Below are positions 53,021 through 61,012 of a stretch of DNA of 64,000 nt, in pieces (the first letter of the stretch is position 1; each line of letters opens with the position of its first letter). Source of the DNA: Algibacter sp. L3A6. Its GTDB lineage: Bacteria; Bacteroidota; Bacteroidia; Flavobacteriales; Flavobacteriaceae. Location of the stretch: the NCBI RefSeq assembly GCF_009796825.1, contig NZ_CP047030.1, positions 186,001 to 250,000 on the forward strand, given 5' to 3'. A model generated the notes under the pieces. It was not told the origin of the DNA and searched no databases. It was given only the letters and a program-made list of their open reading frames with translations. The position numbers were made by a program, and so were the translations under genes.

Positions 53021-53431
53021 TTATCGTAATCGATCTACAGATTTTACGAGGTCTTCATCCTTCTTGATGGCCTTATTAGCTAAAGCTAACAACACGATAG
53101 AAACAAGTGGAAGAAGCATCCCAATACCTTTCTCAGAAACCGCCGTCTCTCCAGATAAATTTAGAGATTGATACACAAAAAATCCTAATAAAATAAAGTT
53201 TAATATGATGTTAAGCCTCCCCAAAACAAATTGGAGTTGCCTATTTTTGAACATAAATATAGAAATTAAAGATAATACCGCCGACCCTAAAAAGAGACCA
53301 AAGTACAATATATCGTCTATTGCAAACACTAACTCATCAGTATTTGTGGTCCATAAATTGAACACAAAAATTAACCCAGCAGAGATTCCTGCTGCTACTA
53401 ATAAATAAACTGTTTGAATGCGTTGTAACAT
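53021..53431 (-). CDS. DUF4293 membrane protein
   Basis: The 136-residue protein begins MLQRIQTVYLLVAAGISAGL and has four predicted membrane helices (~7-27, ~40-62, ~70-88, ~105-122) with a charged C-terminus. This arrangement and start are typical of DUF4293, a Bacteroidota family of unknown function that commonly lies next to rho, as here, where it is divergent from rho. No further function can be assigned. Confidence 0.88.
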   Translation of the reverse strand: MLQRIQTVYLLVAAGISAGLIFVFNLWTTNTDELVFAIDDILYFGLFLGSAVLSLISIFMFKNRQLQFVLGRLNIILNFILLGFFVYQSLNLSGETAVSEKGIGMLLPLVSIVLLALANKAIKKDEDLVKSVDRLR

Positions 53432-53626
53432 ATTATTTTAACTAACTAGTTAGCAAAAATAACGGTTTCTTTAAAAAAATAGCCTAAAAAATTAAAATAA
53501 AGTTGTATAATTGCAGTATTAATTCTCAACAACCGCAATAACAGGCGGTTAATTCTTCAGAATAAAAATTCATTTTTTTCAAAAAACTCAATTTTATATT
53601 CAATATATAATATTCAAAATATATCA

Positions 53627-55297
53627 ATGTTTGAAATTTCACAATTAAAAGAAAAGAAACTCACTGACCTACAGGAGATTGCTAAAAAACTGAACGTTCC
53701 TAAGTACCGTTCATTAAAAAAATTAGATTTAGTTTATCAAATATTAGATACTCAAGCCGCAGACCCAAAAGCGGTAGATGCAGTAGTTGCTCCTGCTAAA
53801 CCAGCAGCTGAAAAAACACCTGCAGCTAAACCAAAACCTAGAAAACCTAGACAACGTTTACAAAAACCAACACCAAATACTACTGATACACCTGCTGAGC
53901 AAGCATCAGAGATAAAACCCGTAGCAGAACCTAAACAAGAAGACACTAAGGTAGATAATAAACCAGCCAAAAAAACTGAAAAAGTTGAGGCTAAAGTAGA
54001 AAATAAACCTAAACCAAGACCGCGCCCTCAAAAGGAACGCAAAAACGAAAATCAACCAAATCCAAGACCAAAACCTCAACAAAAACGCGATCAAAACAAA
54101 AACCAGAAAAACGGTAACGTACATACTGGAAGCAATGGTAATAAAGATAGCCGTAACCGCTACCGTGAGCCAGATTTTGAATTCGATGCTATTATTGAGA
54201 GTGAAGGGGTTTTAGATATTATGCAAGATGGGTATGGATTTTTACGCTCATCAGATTACAACTACTTATCATCTCCAGATGATATATATGTATCGCAATC
54301 GCAAATTAGATTATTTGGTTTAAAAGTTGGTGACACCGTTTTAGGACAAGTGCGCCCACCAAAAGAAGGCGAAAAATATTTCCCTTTAATAAAGGTTAGT
54401 AAAATTAACGGCCAAAATCCAAATGTGGTTAGAGACCGTGTAGCCTTCGAGCATTTAACACCATTATTTCCTCAGGAAAAATTCAATTTAGCAGGGCGTC
54501 AAAGTACAATCTCAACTAGAATAATGGATTTATTCGCACCTATAGGTAAAGGGCAACGTGGTATGATTGTATCGCAACCAAAAACAGGTAAAACCATGTT
54601 ACTTAAGGATGTTGCTAATGCTATTGCAGCAAACCATCCAGAAGTTTATCAAATGATTTTATTAATTGATGAACGTCCGGAAGAGGTAACAGATATGCAA
54701 CGTAACGTTCGCGGAGAAGTTATCGCATCTACCTTTGATAAAGAAGCGCACGAGCATGTAAAAATTGCAAATATTGTTCTAGAAAAGGCAAAACGTTTAG
54801 TAGAATGTGGTCACGATGTAGTAATTCTATTAGATTCTATCACGCGTTTAGCACGTGCGTACAATAGTGTACAACCCGCTTCTGGTAAAATATTAAGTGG
54901 TGGTGTAGATGCTAACGCCTTACACAAACCAAAACGTTTCTTTGGAGCGGCTCGTAACATAGAAAATGGAGGTTCGCTTACCATTATTGCTACAGCGCTT
55001 ACAGAAACAGGTTCTAAAATGGACGAAGTAATTTTCGAAGAATTTAAAGGAACTGGTAATATGGAGTTACAATTAGATAGAAAAATATCTAACCGTAGAA
55101 TTTTCCCTGCTATCGATTTAACCTCTTCAAGCACACGTCGCGACGATATTTTACTCGATGCCAATACCATACAACGTATGTGGGTAATGCGTAAATACCT
55201 TGCAGATATGAACCCGGTAGAAGCCATGGAATTTATAAACGATCGTTTTAAACAAACCCGAAATAACGAAGAGTTTTTAATCTCAATGAACGGATAA
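53627..55297 (+). CDS. rho: Transcription termination factor Rho
   Basis: The 556-residue RNA-dependent helicase has an N-terminal Rho_N helix region (FEISQLKEKKLTDLQEIAKK), a long disordered Lys/Pro/Ala-rich insertion (~45-185), the RNA-binding cold-shock-like domain with DGYGFLRS (~199) and the ATPase core: Walker A QPKTGKTMLLKD (~318-329), DERPEEVTDM and VILLDSITRLARAYNS. The insertion accounts for its length versus ~420 residues in E. coli and is usual in Bacteroidota. A small hairpin (AACCGC/GCGGTT, 53531-53550) in the leader could affect its own regulation, but this is uncertain. Confidence 0.97.
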   Translation: MFEISQLKEKKLTDLQEIAKKLNVPKYRSLKKLDLVYQILDTQAADPKAVDAVVAPAKPAAEKTPAAKPKPRKPRQRLQKPTPNTTDTPAEQASEIKPVAEPKQEDTKVDNKPAKKTEKVEAKVENKPKPRPRPQKERKNENQPNPRPKPQQKRDQNKNQKNGNVHTGSNGNKDSRNRYREPDFEFDAIIESEGVLDIMQDGYGFLRSSDYNYLSSPDDIYVSQSQIRLFGLKVGDTVLGQVRPPKEGEKYFPLIKVSKINGQNPNVVRDRVAFEHLTPLFPQEKFNLAGRQSTISTRIMDLFAPIGKGQRGMIVSQPKTGKTMLLKDVANAIAANHPEVYQMILLIDERPEEVTDMQRNVRGEVIASTFDKEAHEHVKIANIVLEKAKRLVECGHDVVILLDSITRLARAYNSVQPASGKILSGGVDANALHKPKRFFGAARNIENGGSLTIIATALTETGSKMDEVIFEEFKGTGNMELQLDRKISNRRIFPAIDLTSSSTRRDDILLDANTIQRMWVMRKYLADMNPVEAMEFINDRFKQTRNNEEFLISMNG

Positions 55298-55315
55298 AAC
55301 CTTCAAAATATACAC

Positions 55316-55349
55316 AAAGCCTTAATGTAAAAGTTAAGGCTTTTTTTTT
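55316..55349 (+). terminator. Intrinsic terminator after rho
   Basis: AAAGCCTTAA pairs with TTAAGGCTTT (55334-55343) across an 8-nt loop, followed by a run of T. It begins 19 nt after the rho stop codon. Confidence 0.85.
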
Positions 55350-55360
55350 ACCATAATTTT

Positions 55361-55451
55361 GGCGTTACCACAAGGGTCGCGCTTTCCGTTACTAGTTTTG
55401 GCTCGATGCTCGCCTCGCCAAAAGCTAACCACTAAAATCGCTAACGCAAGT
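55361..55451 (+). repeat. Dispersed structured repeat, copy 5
   Basis: Left end GGCGTTACCACAAGGGTCGC then GCTTTCCGTTA, right end ATCGCTAACGCAAG. The centre pairs TTTTGGC (55396-55402) with GCCAAAA (55417-55423). It follows rho and its terminator in the sense direction. The rest of the gap up to 55706 holds no gene that I can support. Confidence 0.8.
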
Positions 55452-55706
55452 TTAGACCTTAATTATGTTACGTTATTATAAAACAACAAACACTTAAAGT
55501 ATTAACTTTTAGGGTCTGTTCTTCTTTCTAATTAACACTAAAACAGAATAAAAGCTAACAATTTTCAGTCTAAACCAAATGTAAAGCGGTATTTAGTAGA
55601 CTTTATTTCATGTTTTATCGAAAATACTAATAATACATATTTTGTTATTGAAATAGTTACTATTTTTGACACGCTATTAAGCTATTAATTAATTCAAAGC
55701 TGAAAA

Positions 55707-56090
55707 ATGATGAACAACAACAAAAAATCTCTTGTTAATATAATTGGTGCTCTCGCTATTATATTAGCATTCACTTTCTCTACTAACGCGAACGCAACTT
55801 CAGTTAGTGCTGTTTCAACGACAAACGTAACTTTAGCAACTACACACTTTATGGTAGTAGGTGGAGGTAGCAGGTGTAGTCATGGTATTACAAACTGTAA
55901 TCTAAGGCATAACGATACCGGTAGTAAATGTAGAAGATGTAGGAGTGCACACTCTGGAAAATGCGGTGGTGGATCTACTCCAACTGATCCAGACTCAGTA
56001 CCTTTAGATGGTGGTCTTGGTTTCCTTATGTTAGGAGCTGCTGCTTTAGGTGTTAAAAAATTACGTGGAAAGAAAGATGCTAAATCTTAA
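55707..56090 (+). CDS. PID-CTERM exosortase substrate, small Cys-rich secreted protein
   Basis: The 127-residue protein has a signal peptide (~1-31, ILAFTFSTNANA), a mature region with a Cys/His/Arg-rich patch (SRCSHGITNCNLRHNDTGSK and CRRCRSAHSGKC, ~54-87; five Cys), and a C-terminal sorting signal PLDGGLGFLMLGAAALGVKK (~99-118) followed by a basic tail. That is the PID-CTERM type: short motif, one helix, positive tail. It overlaps the start of the exosortase gene by 14 nt, so it is almost certainly its substrate. What the mature domain does is unknown. Confidence 0.85.
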   Translation: MMNNNKKSLVNIIGALAIILAFTFSTNANATSVSAVSTTNVTLATTHFMVVGGGSRCSHGITNCNLRHNDTGSKCRRCRSAHSGKCGGGSTPTDPDSVPLDGGLGFLMLGAAALGVKKLRGKKDAKS

Positions 56091-56664
56091 ATCTCTACAA
56101 AAAGACATACCATTACCAATAAGGCTTTTTCTCGGAAAAGCCTTATTGCTTTTTATAATATGGAAGGTTATATATTCTGGCTTTCTTTATGACTCTCAAT
56201 ACTTAGATCACCCATTAACTACACACGTTGCTAAAGCATCTACTTATCTCTTAAATAACTTAGGAGGTATGAGTGATTTCTCTACGGAAAGGGAAAACAC
56301 AAGTTTTATTTTCGAAGGCGGAGAAACCGTTAACGAAATATCAGCAATTTATCACTACGATTACATTTCATTATACATTGCTAATGCCTGTAACGGTTTA
56401 GAAGTGTTTGTACTTTATATTGGATTTATTATTTGTATGCCTTCATCATTTTGGAGGAAAACAAAATATATCATTTATGGTATTCTACTTTTAGATGTTA
56501 TAAACATTTTAAGATGCGTAGGTCTTATCTATTTAAAAGAATATTTCGACGTTTACTTCGATTTTGCTCACCATTACCTTTTTAAAGCTGTAGTATACAC
56601 GGCGACATTAATAATTTGGGGTTACTTTGCCCGTAAAATTCATTTAAAAAATGAAACTGTATAA
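56077..56664 (+). CDS. xrtF: Exosortase family protein XrtF
   Basis: I take the ATG at 56077 (MLNLKSLQKDIPLP) rather than a GTG 27 bp upstream, since a 14-nt overlap with the substrate gene is typical of coupling; the protein is 195 residues. Several membrane helices hold the exosortase catalytic triad: Cys in NACNGLEVFVLY, Arg in INILRCVGLIYL and His in FDFAHHYLFKAV. It should cleave PID-CTERM signals at the membrane and pass the product on for surface attachment. Its partner follows with an overlap. Confidence 0.92.
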   Translation: MLNLKSLQKDIPLPIRLFLGKALLLFIIWKVIYSGFLYDSQYLDHPLTTHVAKASTYLLNNLGGMSDFSTERENTSFIFEGGETVNEISAIYHYDYISLYIANACNGLEVFVLYIGFIICMPSSFWRKTKYIIYGILLLDVINILRCVGLIYLKEYFDVYFDFAHHYLFKAVVYTATLIIWGYFARKIHLKNETV

Positions 56665-57046
56665 ATCAGATAAAGTTCGATTCATTGTTGGGCTTATATT
56701 AATTATTATTGTTTACTCTTGGTATTACATCTTTTTTGCAGAAAACAAGAACACAGCCTCTATTCCGTCGAAAATTAGGCACCTAATCACCTTTGCTACT
56801 ACAGTAGCCGTTTATTTTATAGGTACTTTTCATTTAGGAAAACTAAAAGACACCTGGATGTCTTCACTTTGGCATTTTATTCATATTTCTGGTTTGTTTA
56901 TAATTGGAGTCATGGGGCTTTTTGATTGGTTTATTCATGAAATATCATTAAACGCAAGGCACTTTGCTGGAGGCATTCAAGAAATGCTTATTTCTCCTGT
57001 TTTATATTTTGCAATGGGGTTATTAAATAGAACCTTCAACAAATAA
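56651..57046 (+). CDS. Exosortase F system-associated protein
   Basis: The 131-residue membrane protein has four helices (FIVGLILIIIVYSWYYIFFA, HLITFATTVAVYFIGTFHL, FIHISGLFIIGVMGLFDWF, LISPVLYFAMGLLN). It overlaps the exosortase gene by 14 nt and matches in position and shape the protein family regularly found beside xrtF. It probably helps the exosortase in the membrane, but its action is unknown. Confidence 0.88.
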   Translation: MKLYKSDKVRFIVGLILIIIVYSWYYIFFAENKNTASIPSKIRHLITFATTVAVYFIGTFHLGKLKDTWMSSLWHFIHISGLFIIGVMGLFDWFIHEISLNARHFAGGIQEMLISPVLYFAMGLLNRTFNK

Positions 57047-57145
57047 GTAAAAGTCCTTTTTTAAAACTTTTATTTCAAATGAACAAAACTCCTCACCTAG
57101 TAATATATACACCTGTATTTTAAAAACGAGTATAATCGATAAAAT

Positions 57146-57185
57146 AAAAAAACCCCTTGACATCAAAAATGTTAAGGGGTTTTTT
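57146..57185. terminator. Bidirectional terminator between the exosortase trio and the 57229 gene
   Basis: AAAAAACCCCTT pairs with AAGGGGTTTTTT, extended by ACAT/ATGT around CAAAA, with A and T tracts on both sides. The genes on either side converge. Confidence 0.85.
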
Positions 57186-57228
57186 AATCTATTCTAAAAC
57201 CTATTACATAAGTTTTATAAAGTAAGAC

Positions 57229-57597
57229 TTAGTAGCGTGCAAAAAGATCTTTATACTCTCTTAAATCGGCTATGTTACCTTTGTTGTTAAGATTTTTAGT
57301 TAGCGCTATTAAGTATTTTAAACTCTCTACCGGTGTATCCAAATCATTTACTCCTTCAGCGCCTTCTTCTTCATCTTCTAAAGGCTCATCATCAAGTATA
57401 GGAATAAGAAACGTACTATTCTCTTCTAAATGCTCGTAAGTTAGTCTTAATACTTTTACCACTAAAGGTATTTGCTCTTCTAAAGCATAAGTTCTTAATT
57501 CCTTAATATCGTCAATTAGCGCTTCTTTATTAATACCTGATTCATCAAGATCCTTAAGAATTTTATCGACTAATTTATTTGCTTTTTGATTTTCCAA
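57229..57597 (-). CDS. Conserved-looking acidic protein, function unknown
   Basis: The 122-residue protein is soluble and strongly acidic, with helices (NKLVDKILKDLDESGINKEA, LRTYALEEQIPLVVKVLRLT) around an acidic loop DDEPLEDEEEGAEGVND. There is no signal peptide. I recall similar proteins next to rpsT or proS in flavobacteria but can assign no function. Its start is the ATG at 57597 and it precedes the rpsT region on the same strand with a hairpin between. Confidence 0.7.
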   Translation of the reverse strand: MENQKANKLVDKILKDLDESGINKEALIDDIKELRTYALEEQIPLVVKVLRLTYEHLEENSTFLIPILDDEPLEDEEEGAEGVNDLDTPVESLKYLIALTKNLNNKGNIADLREYKDLFARY

Positions 57598-57696
57598 CGG
57601 TGCTATTATTATGTGGTTAATAAACTTATTCTATTTGCAAATTTATATTTTTAAATTACTTTTCGCACTATAAAGCGCATTAAAAAAATCCAAAAA

Positions 57697-57724
57697 AAAA
57701 GCTTCTCATTTCTGAGAAGCTTTT
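57697..57724. terminator. Terminator after rpsT
   Basis: AAAAGCTTCTCA pairs perfectly with TGAGAAGCTTTT around TTTC, with an A tract and T residues on either side. It lies 25 nt downstream of the rpsT stop on the minus strand. Confidence 0.85.
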
Positions 57725-57748
57725 AGTATCATAAATTTTAAATCACTC

Positions 57749-58000
57749 TTAAAGTGCAGCAACAAATTTAGCTAAACCAGATTTAAGGTTTGCAGCTTTG
57801 TTAGCGTGAATTACGTTCTTCTTAGCTAATCTATCTAACATAGATACAACTGAAGGATATAAAGTTTCAGCTTCACTCTTATCAGTTAAATCACGTAATT
57901 TCTTGATAGCATTACGAGTTGTTTTATGCTGATATTTGTTAGTTAAACGCTTTGCTTCGTTACTTCTAATTCTTTTTAATGCTGACTTATGATTTGCCAT
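57749..58000 (-). CDS. rpsT: 30S ribosomal protein S20
   Basis: The 83-residue basic helical protein begins MANHKSALKRIRSNEAKRLT, the S20 signature, and ends NVIHANKAANLKSGLAKFVA. It binds 16S rRNA in the small subunit. Length is normal. A tRNA-Glu gene lies 29 nt upstream on the same strand and may be co-transcribed. Confidence 0.97.
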   Translation of the reverse strand: MANHKSALKRIRSNEAKRLTNKYQHKTTRNAIKKLRDLTDKSEAETLYPSVVSMLDRLAKKNVIHANKAANLKSGLAKFVAAL

Positions 58001-58029
58001 TTTGTTTTTTTCTTAATTTTTTAAAATTG

Positions 58030-58101
58030 TAGCCCGTAGGGGAATCGAACCCCTCTTACCAGGATGAAAACCTGGCGTCCTAGCCGATAGACGAACGGGC
58101 C
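58030..58101 (-). tRNA. tRNA-Glu (TTC anticodon)
   Basis: The minus strand folds as a cloverleaf: acceptor GGCCCGT/ACGGGCT (one G-U pair), anticodon stem CCAGG/CCTGG with loop TTTTCAT (anticodon TTC), T arm AGGGG TTCGATT CCCCT. CCA is not encoded. Confidence 0.95.
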
Positions 58102-58275
58102 ATTATTTTTTGAGTGTGCAAATATAAAACTTTTATTTTAACTTGCAAATTTATTTTTTCAAATAAATTATTTTCTTTTCAAATAACTTAACAATGTTTT
58201 CCATTGCGGGTGCAAAGATACATCTTAATTTAAGTTTTGCAAGTTTTTTTAAAAGTTTTTTGCATTTTTTTTTAA

Positions 58276-59754
58276 TTAATATGCCTTTGCAAATAACACT
58301 CTTCCTTTCGATGGTTTCCCAGAATAGACACACACTCCTTCTTCTTCATTGAATTCCAAAGGAATACATCTAATAGTGGCTTTTGTGATCTCTTTTATCT
58401 TATCTTCTGTCTCAATTGTACCATCCCAATGCGCAGAAATAAATCCTGTTTTATTTTCTAAAATATTTTTAAATTCTTCAAAAGAATTCACTTCTGTAAT
58501 GTGAGAATCTCTAAAATCTAATGCTTTTTTAAACAAACCTTCTTGCATTTCCTTTAATAAGCCTTCAATAATTTCTGTTAAATCGCTTAAAGCAACAACT
58601 TGTTTTGTTAAAGTATCACGTCTTGCTATCTCAACAGTTCCATTTGCGAGGTCTCTTGCTCCAATTGCAATACGTAAAGGTACGCCTTGTAATTCGTGTT
58701 GTGCAAATTTAGCTCCTGGCCTATGCGTGGTTCTATTATCAAATTTAACCGTCATATTTTTACTTCGTAGATCGCCCATTATAGTATTTGCGACTTCCGT
58801 AATAGCGTTTAAATCTTCTTCCGTTTTATATATAGGAACAATTACAACTTGGTTTGGCGCTAAACTTGGAGGCAGAACTAATCCAAGATCATCACTATGC
58901 GTCATTATTAAAGCACCCATTAATCGTGTTGACACTCCCCATGAGGTTGCCCAAACATAATCTTGCTTTCCTTCCTTATTAGCAAACTTAACATCAAATG
59001 CTTTTGCAAAGTTTTGCCCTAAAAAGTGAGAGGTTCCGGCTTGCAATGCTTTTCCGTCTTGCATTAAGGCCTCAATACAATAGGTTTCATCTGCTCCAGC
59101 AAAACGTTCACTTTCGGTTTTTAAACCTTGAATAACTGGTATAGCCATAAACTTTTCAGCAAATGTTGCATATACATTATTCATTGTTTCTGCTTCCGTT
59201 AGCGCTTCTGCTTTAGTTTCATGAGCTGTATGCCCTTCTTGCCATAAAAACTCAGCGGTACGTAAAAACAAACGTGTACGCATTTCCCAACGCACTACAT
59301 TGGCCCATTGGTTTATTAATAAAGGTAAATCACGATAAGATTGTACCCAACCACGAAACGTATTCCATATAATAGCTTCAGACGTTGGTCTAACAATAAG
59401 CTCTTCTTCTAACTTTGCTTCCGGATCTACACGTAACTTCCCTGGTCTATCAGGATCGTTCTGTAATCTATAATGTGTAACAATAGCACATTCTTTAGCA
59501 AAACCTTCAGCATTCTTTTCTTCAGCTTCAAATAAACTTTTCGGTACAAAAAGAGGAAAATAAGCGTTTTGATGTCCTGTTTCCTTAAACATTTTATCTA
59601 ATTCCGCTTGCATTTTCTCCCAAATAGCATAGCCATAAGGCTTGATTACCATGCAACCTCTAACAGCAGAATTCTCCGCTAGGTCGGCTTTTACAACGAG
59701 TTCGTTATACCACTTAGAATAATCTTCTGCTCTACTAGTAAGTTTTTTGCTCAT
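58276..59754 (-). CDS. proS: Prolyl-tRNA synthetase
   Basis: The protein starts at the ATG at 59754 (MSKKLTSRAEDYSKWYNELV; 492 residues); an in-frame TTG 18 bp upstream is less likely. It is the archaeal/eukaryotic-like short type without an editing insertion. Class II motifs are YFPLFVPKSLF, RPTSEAIIWNTFR, RWEMRTRLFLRTAEFLWQEG, and the C-terminal anticodon domain (VVIVPIYKTEEDLNA) and zinc-less tail ending VLFAKAY. It charges tRNA-Pro with proline. Its length and order are normal. Confidence 0.96.
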   Translation of the reverse strand: MSKKLTSRAEDYSKWYNELVVKADLAENSAVRGCMVIKPYGYAIWEKMQAELDKMFKETGHQNAYFPLFVPKSLFEAEEKNAEGFAKECAIVTHYRLQNDPDRPGKLRVDPEAKLEEELIVRPTSEAIIWNTFRGWVQSYRDLPLLINQWANVVRWEMRTRLFLRTAEFLWQEGHTAHETKAEALTEAETMNNVYATFAEKFMAIPVIQGLKTESERFAGADETYCIEALMQDGKALQAGTSHFLGQNFAKAFDVKFANKEGKQDYVWATSWGVSTRLMGALIMTHSDDLGLVLPPSLAPNQVVIVPIYKTEEDLNAITEVANTIMGDLRSKNMTVKFDNRTTHRPGAKFAQHELQGVPLRIAIGARDLANGTVEIARRDTLTKQVVALSDLTEIIEGLLKEMQEGLFKKALDFRDSHITEVNSFEEFKNILENKTGFISAHWDGTIETEDKIKEITKATIRCIPLEFNEEEGVCVYSGKPSKGRVLFAKAY

Positions 59755-59817
59755 ATTGATGTTTTGGCACAAAAATTGTGATTATGTTAAATAATAAAAT
59801 AGTTCAGCAAAACTAAC

Positions 59818-59825
59818 TATTTTTG
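59818..59825 (+). promoter_or_regulatory. -7 box upstream of the low-complexity lipoprotein gene
   Basis: TATTTTTG fits TAnnTTTG and lies 28 bp before the ATG at 59854, in the short gap between divergent proS and this gene. No obvious -33 element was found. Confidence 0.45.
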
Positions 59826-59853
59826 TAGTGTCCAACAATAAAATTATACAGAT

Positions 59854-60981
59854 ATGCAATTAAATAGCTACTTAAAACAAAAAATGCCAAACTTAGCACT
59901 GCTTGCTTTGCTAATTAGTGTGTCATCTTGTGGCTCATATCAATACGTAGGTGTTGACAATGATGGAATTTATGGCGAGGAAACTGTTCGCGTTGTTCAA
60001 AACGAAGAAGCAGAAGTTGCAACTCCAAGCAGCTCAAATAGTAAATATTACGAAAATTATTTTAAAACAGGTGCTTTAGAAACCGAACAAATGATAGTGA
60101 ATAGTGAAATTTTCACAGATATTGATAGTTACGAAAGTGACAATTACACTGATGAAGAAGCTATTGCAACTGATAATACGTACCAAGGTTATGCAGGCTG
60201 GGGACAAGCCACCAATAACGTTACTATTACTTATATAGACAATGGATGGAATAACTACGGATGGAATAATTGGGGTTACAACAGTTGGGAATGGAATAGA
60301 TACAACAACTGGGGTTGGAACAGATTTAACAACTGGGGCTACTATAATCCATACCGTTATGGAGGTTACAACAATATTTTTTATGGCGGTTATGGCGGCT
60401 GGGGTTATTACAACAACTGGAGCTACAATGGTTTTAACGGATACTGGGGTAACAGAGGTGGTTACTACAACTACAATAATAGAAATTACAATAATAACCG
60501 AGTAGCATACAATGCTAGTAGAAGAACTAGCTATGGAACTGCAGTAAACACAAGTCGTCGTACTAGTGCTTCAACTACTTCAGGACGTAGCAGCTCTACA
60601 TCAAAATACAATACAACAACGAGAAGAAGTAGCACATCTAGTTCTACAATTAACGGTAATACAGTTAGAAGAAGCTCAACGCCTAGCTCAACAACATCTA
60701 GAAGGACATCTACTGTAACTAGAACGCCGTCTACAAATTCAACATCGAGATCAACATCAACTACAACAAGACGTAGTTCTACATACACACCATCAACAAG
60801 TAGCAGAAGCTCTTCTCCTTCAAGCACAAGATCTTCATCTAGTTCAGGAAGCTCTACTTACACACCAAGCACAAGAAGCTCATCGAGCTCTAGTGGATCT
60901 TCAACAAGATCATCAAGCAGCAGCAGTAGTCGAAGTTCAAGTAGCTCGTCAAGATCATCAAGCGGAGGTAGACGTGGTTAA
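59854..60981 (+). CDS. Low-complexity lipoprotein, Trp/Asn/Tyr- and Ser/Thr/Arg-rich
   Basis: The 375-residue protein has a lipoprotein signal (LALLALLISVSSCGS, Cys ~26), a normal region to ~105, then a Trp/Asn/Tyr/Gly-rich block (~125-215; repeated NNWGYN-like units) and a long Ser/Thr/Arg-rich tail (~225-375; RRSSTSSSTIN-type). There is no known enzymatic domain. The tail suggests a flexible surface or cell-wall-associated protein. Similar proteins are seen upstream of FadL-like genes in flavobacteria. The downstream porin gene starts 31 nt after its stop and may be co-transcribed. Confidence 0.75.
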   Translation: MQLNSYLKQKMPNLALLALLISVSSCGSYQYVGVDNDGIYGEETVRVVQNEEAEVATPSSSNSKYYENYFKTGALETEQMIVNSEIFTDIDSYESDNYTDEEAIATDNTYQGYAGWGQATNNVTITYIDNGWNNYGWNNWGYNSWEWNRYNNWGWNRFNNWGYYNPYRYGGYNNIFYGGYGGWGYYNNWSYNGFNGYWGNRGGYYNYNNRNYNNNRVAYNASRRTSYGTAVNTSRRTSASTTSGRSSSTSKYNTTTRRSSTSSSTINGNTVRRSSTPSSTTSRRTSTVTRTPSTNSTSRSTSTTTRRSSTYTPSTSSRSSSPSSTRSSSSSGSSTYTPSTRSSSSSSGSSTRSSSSSSSRSSSSSSRSSSGGRRG

Positions 60982-61012
60982 TTCATTCTAAAAAAAAGAA
61001 AAATATTTATAT

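Noticed and set aside
60531..60827. Antisense open frame over the low-complexity lipoprotein gene
   Set aside because: The Leu/Val/Glu/Asp-rich translation is the mirror of Ser/Thr/Arg codons and has no independent gene features.
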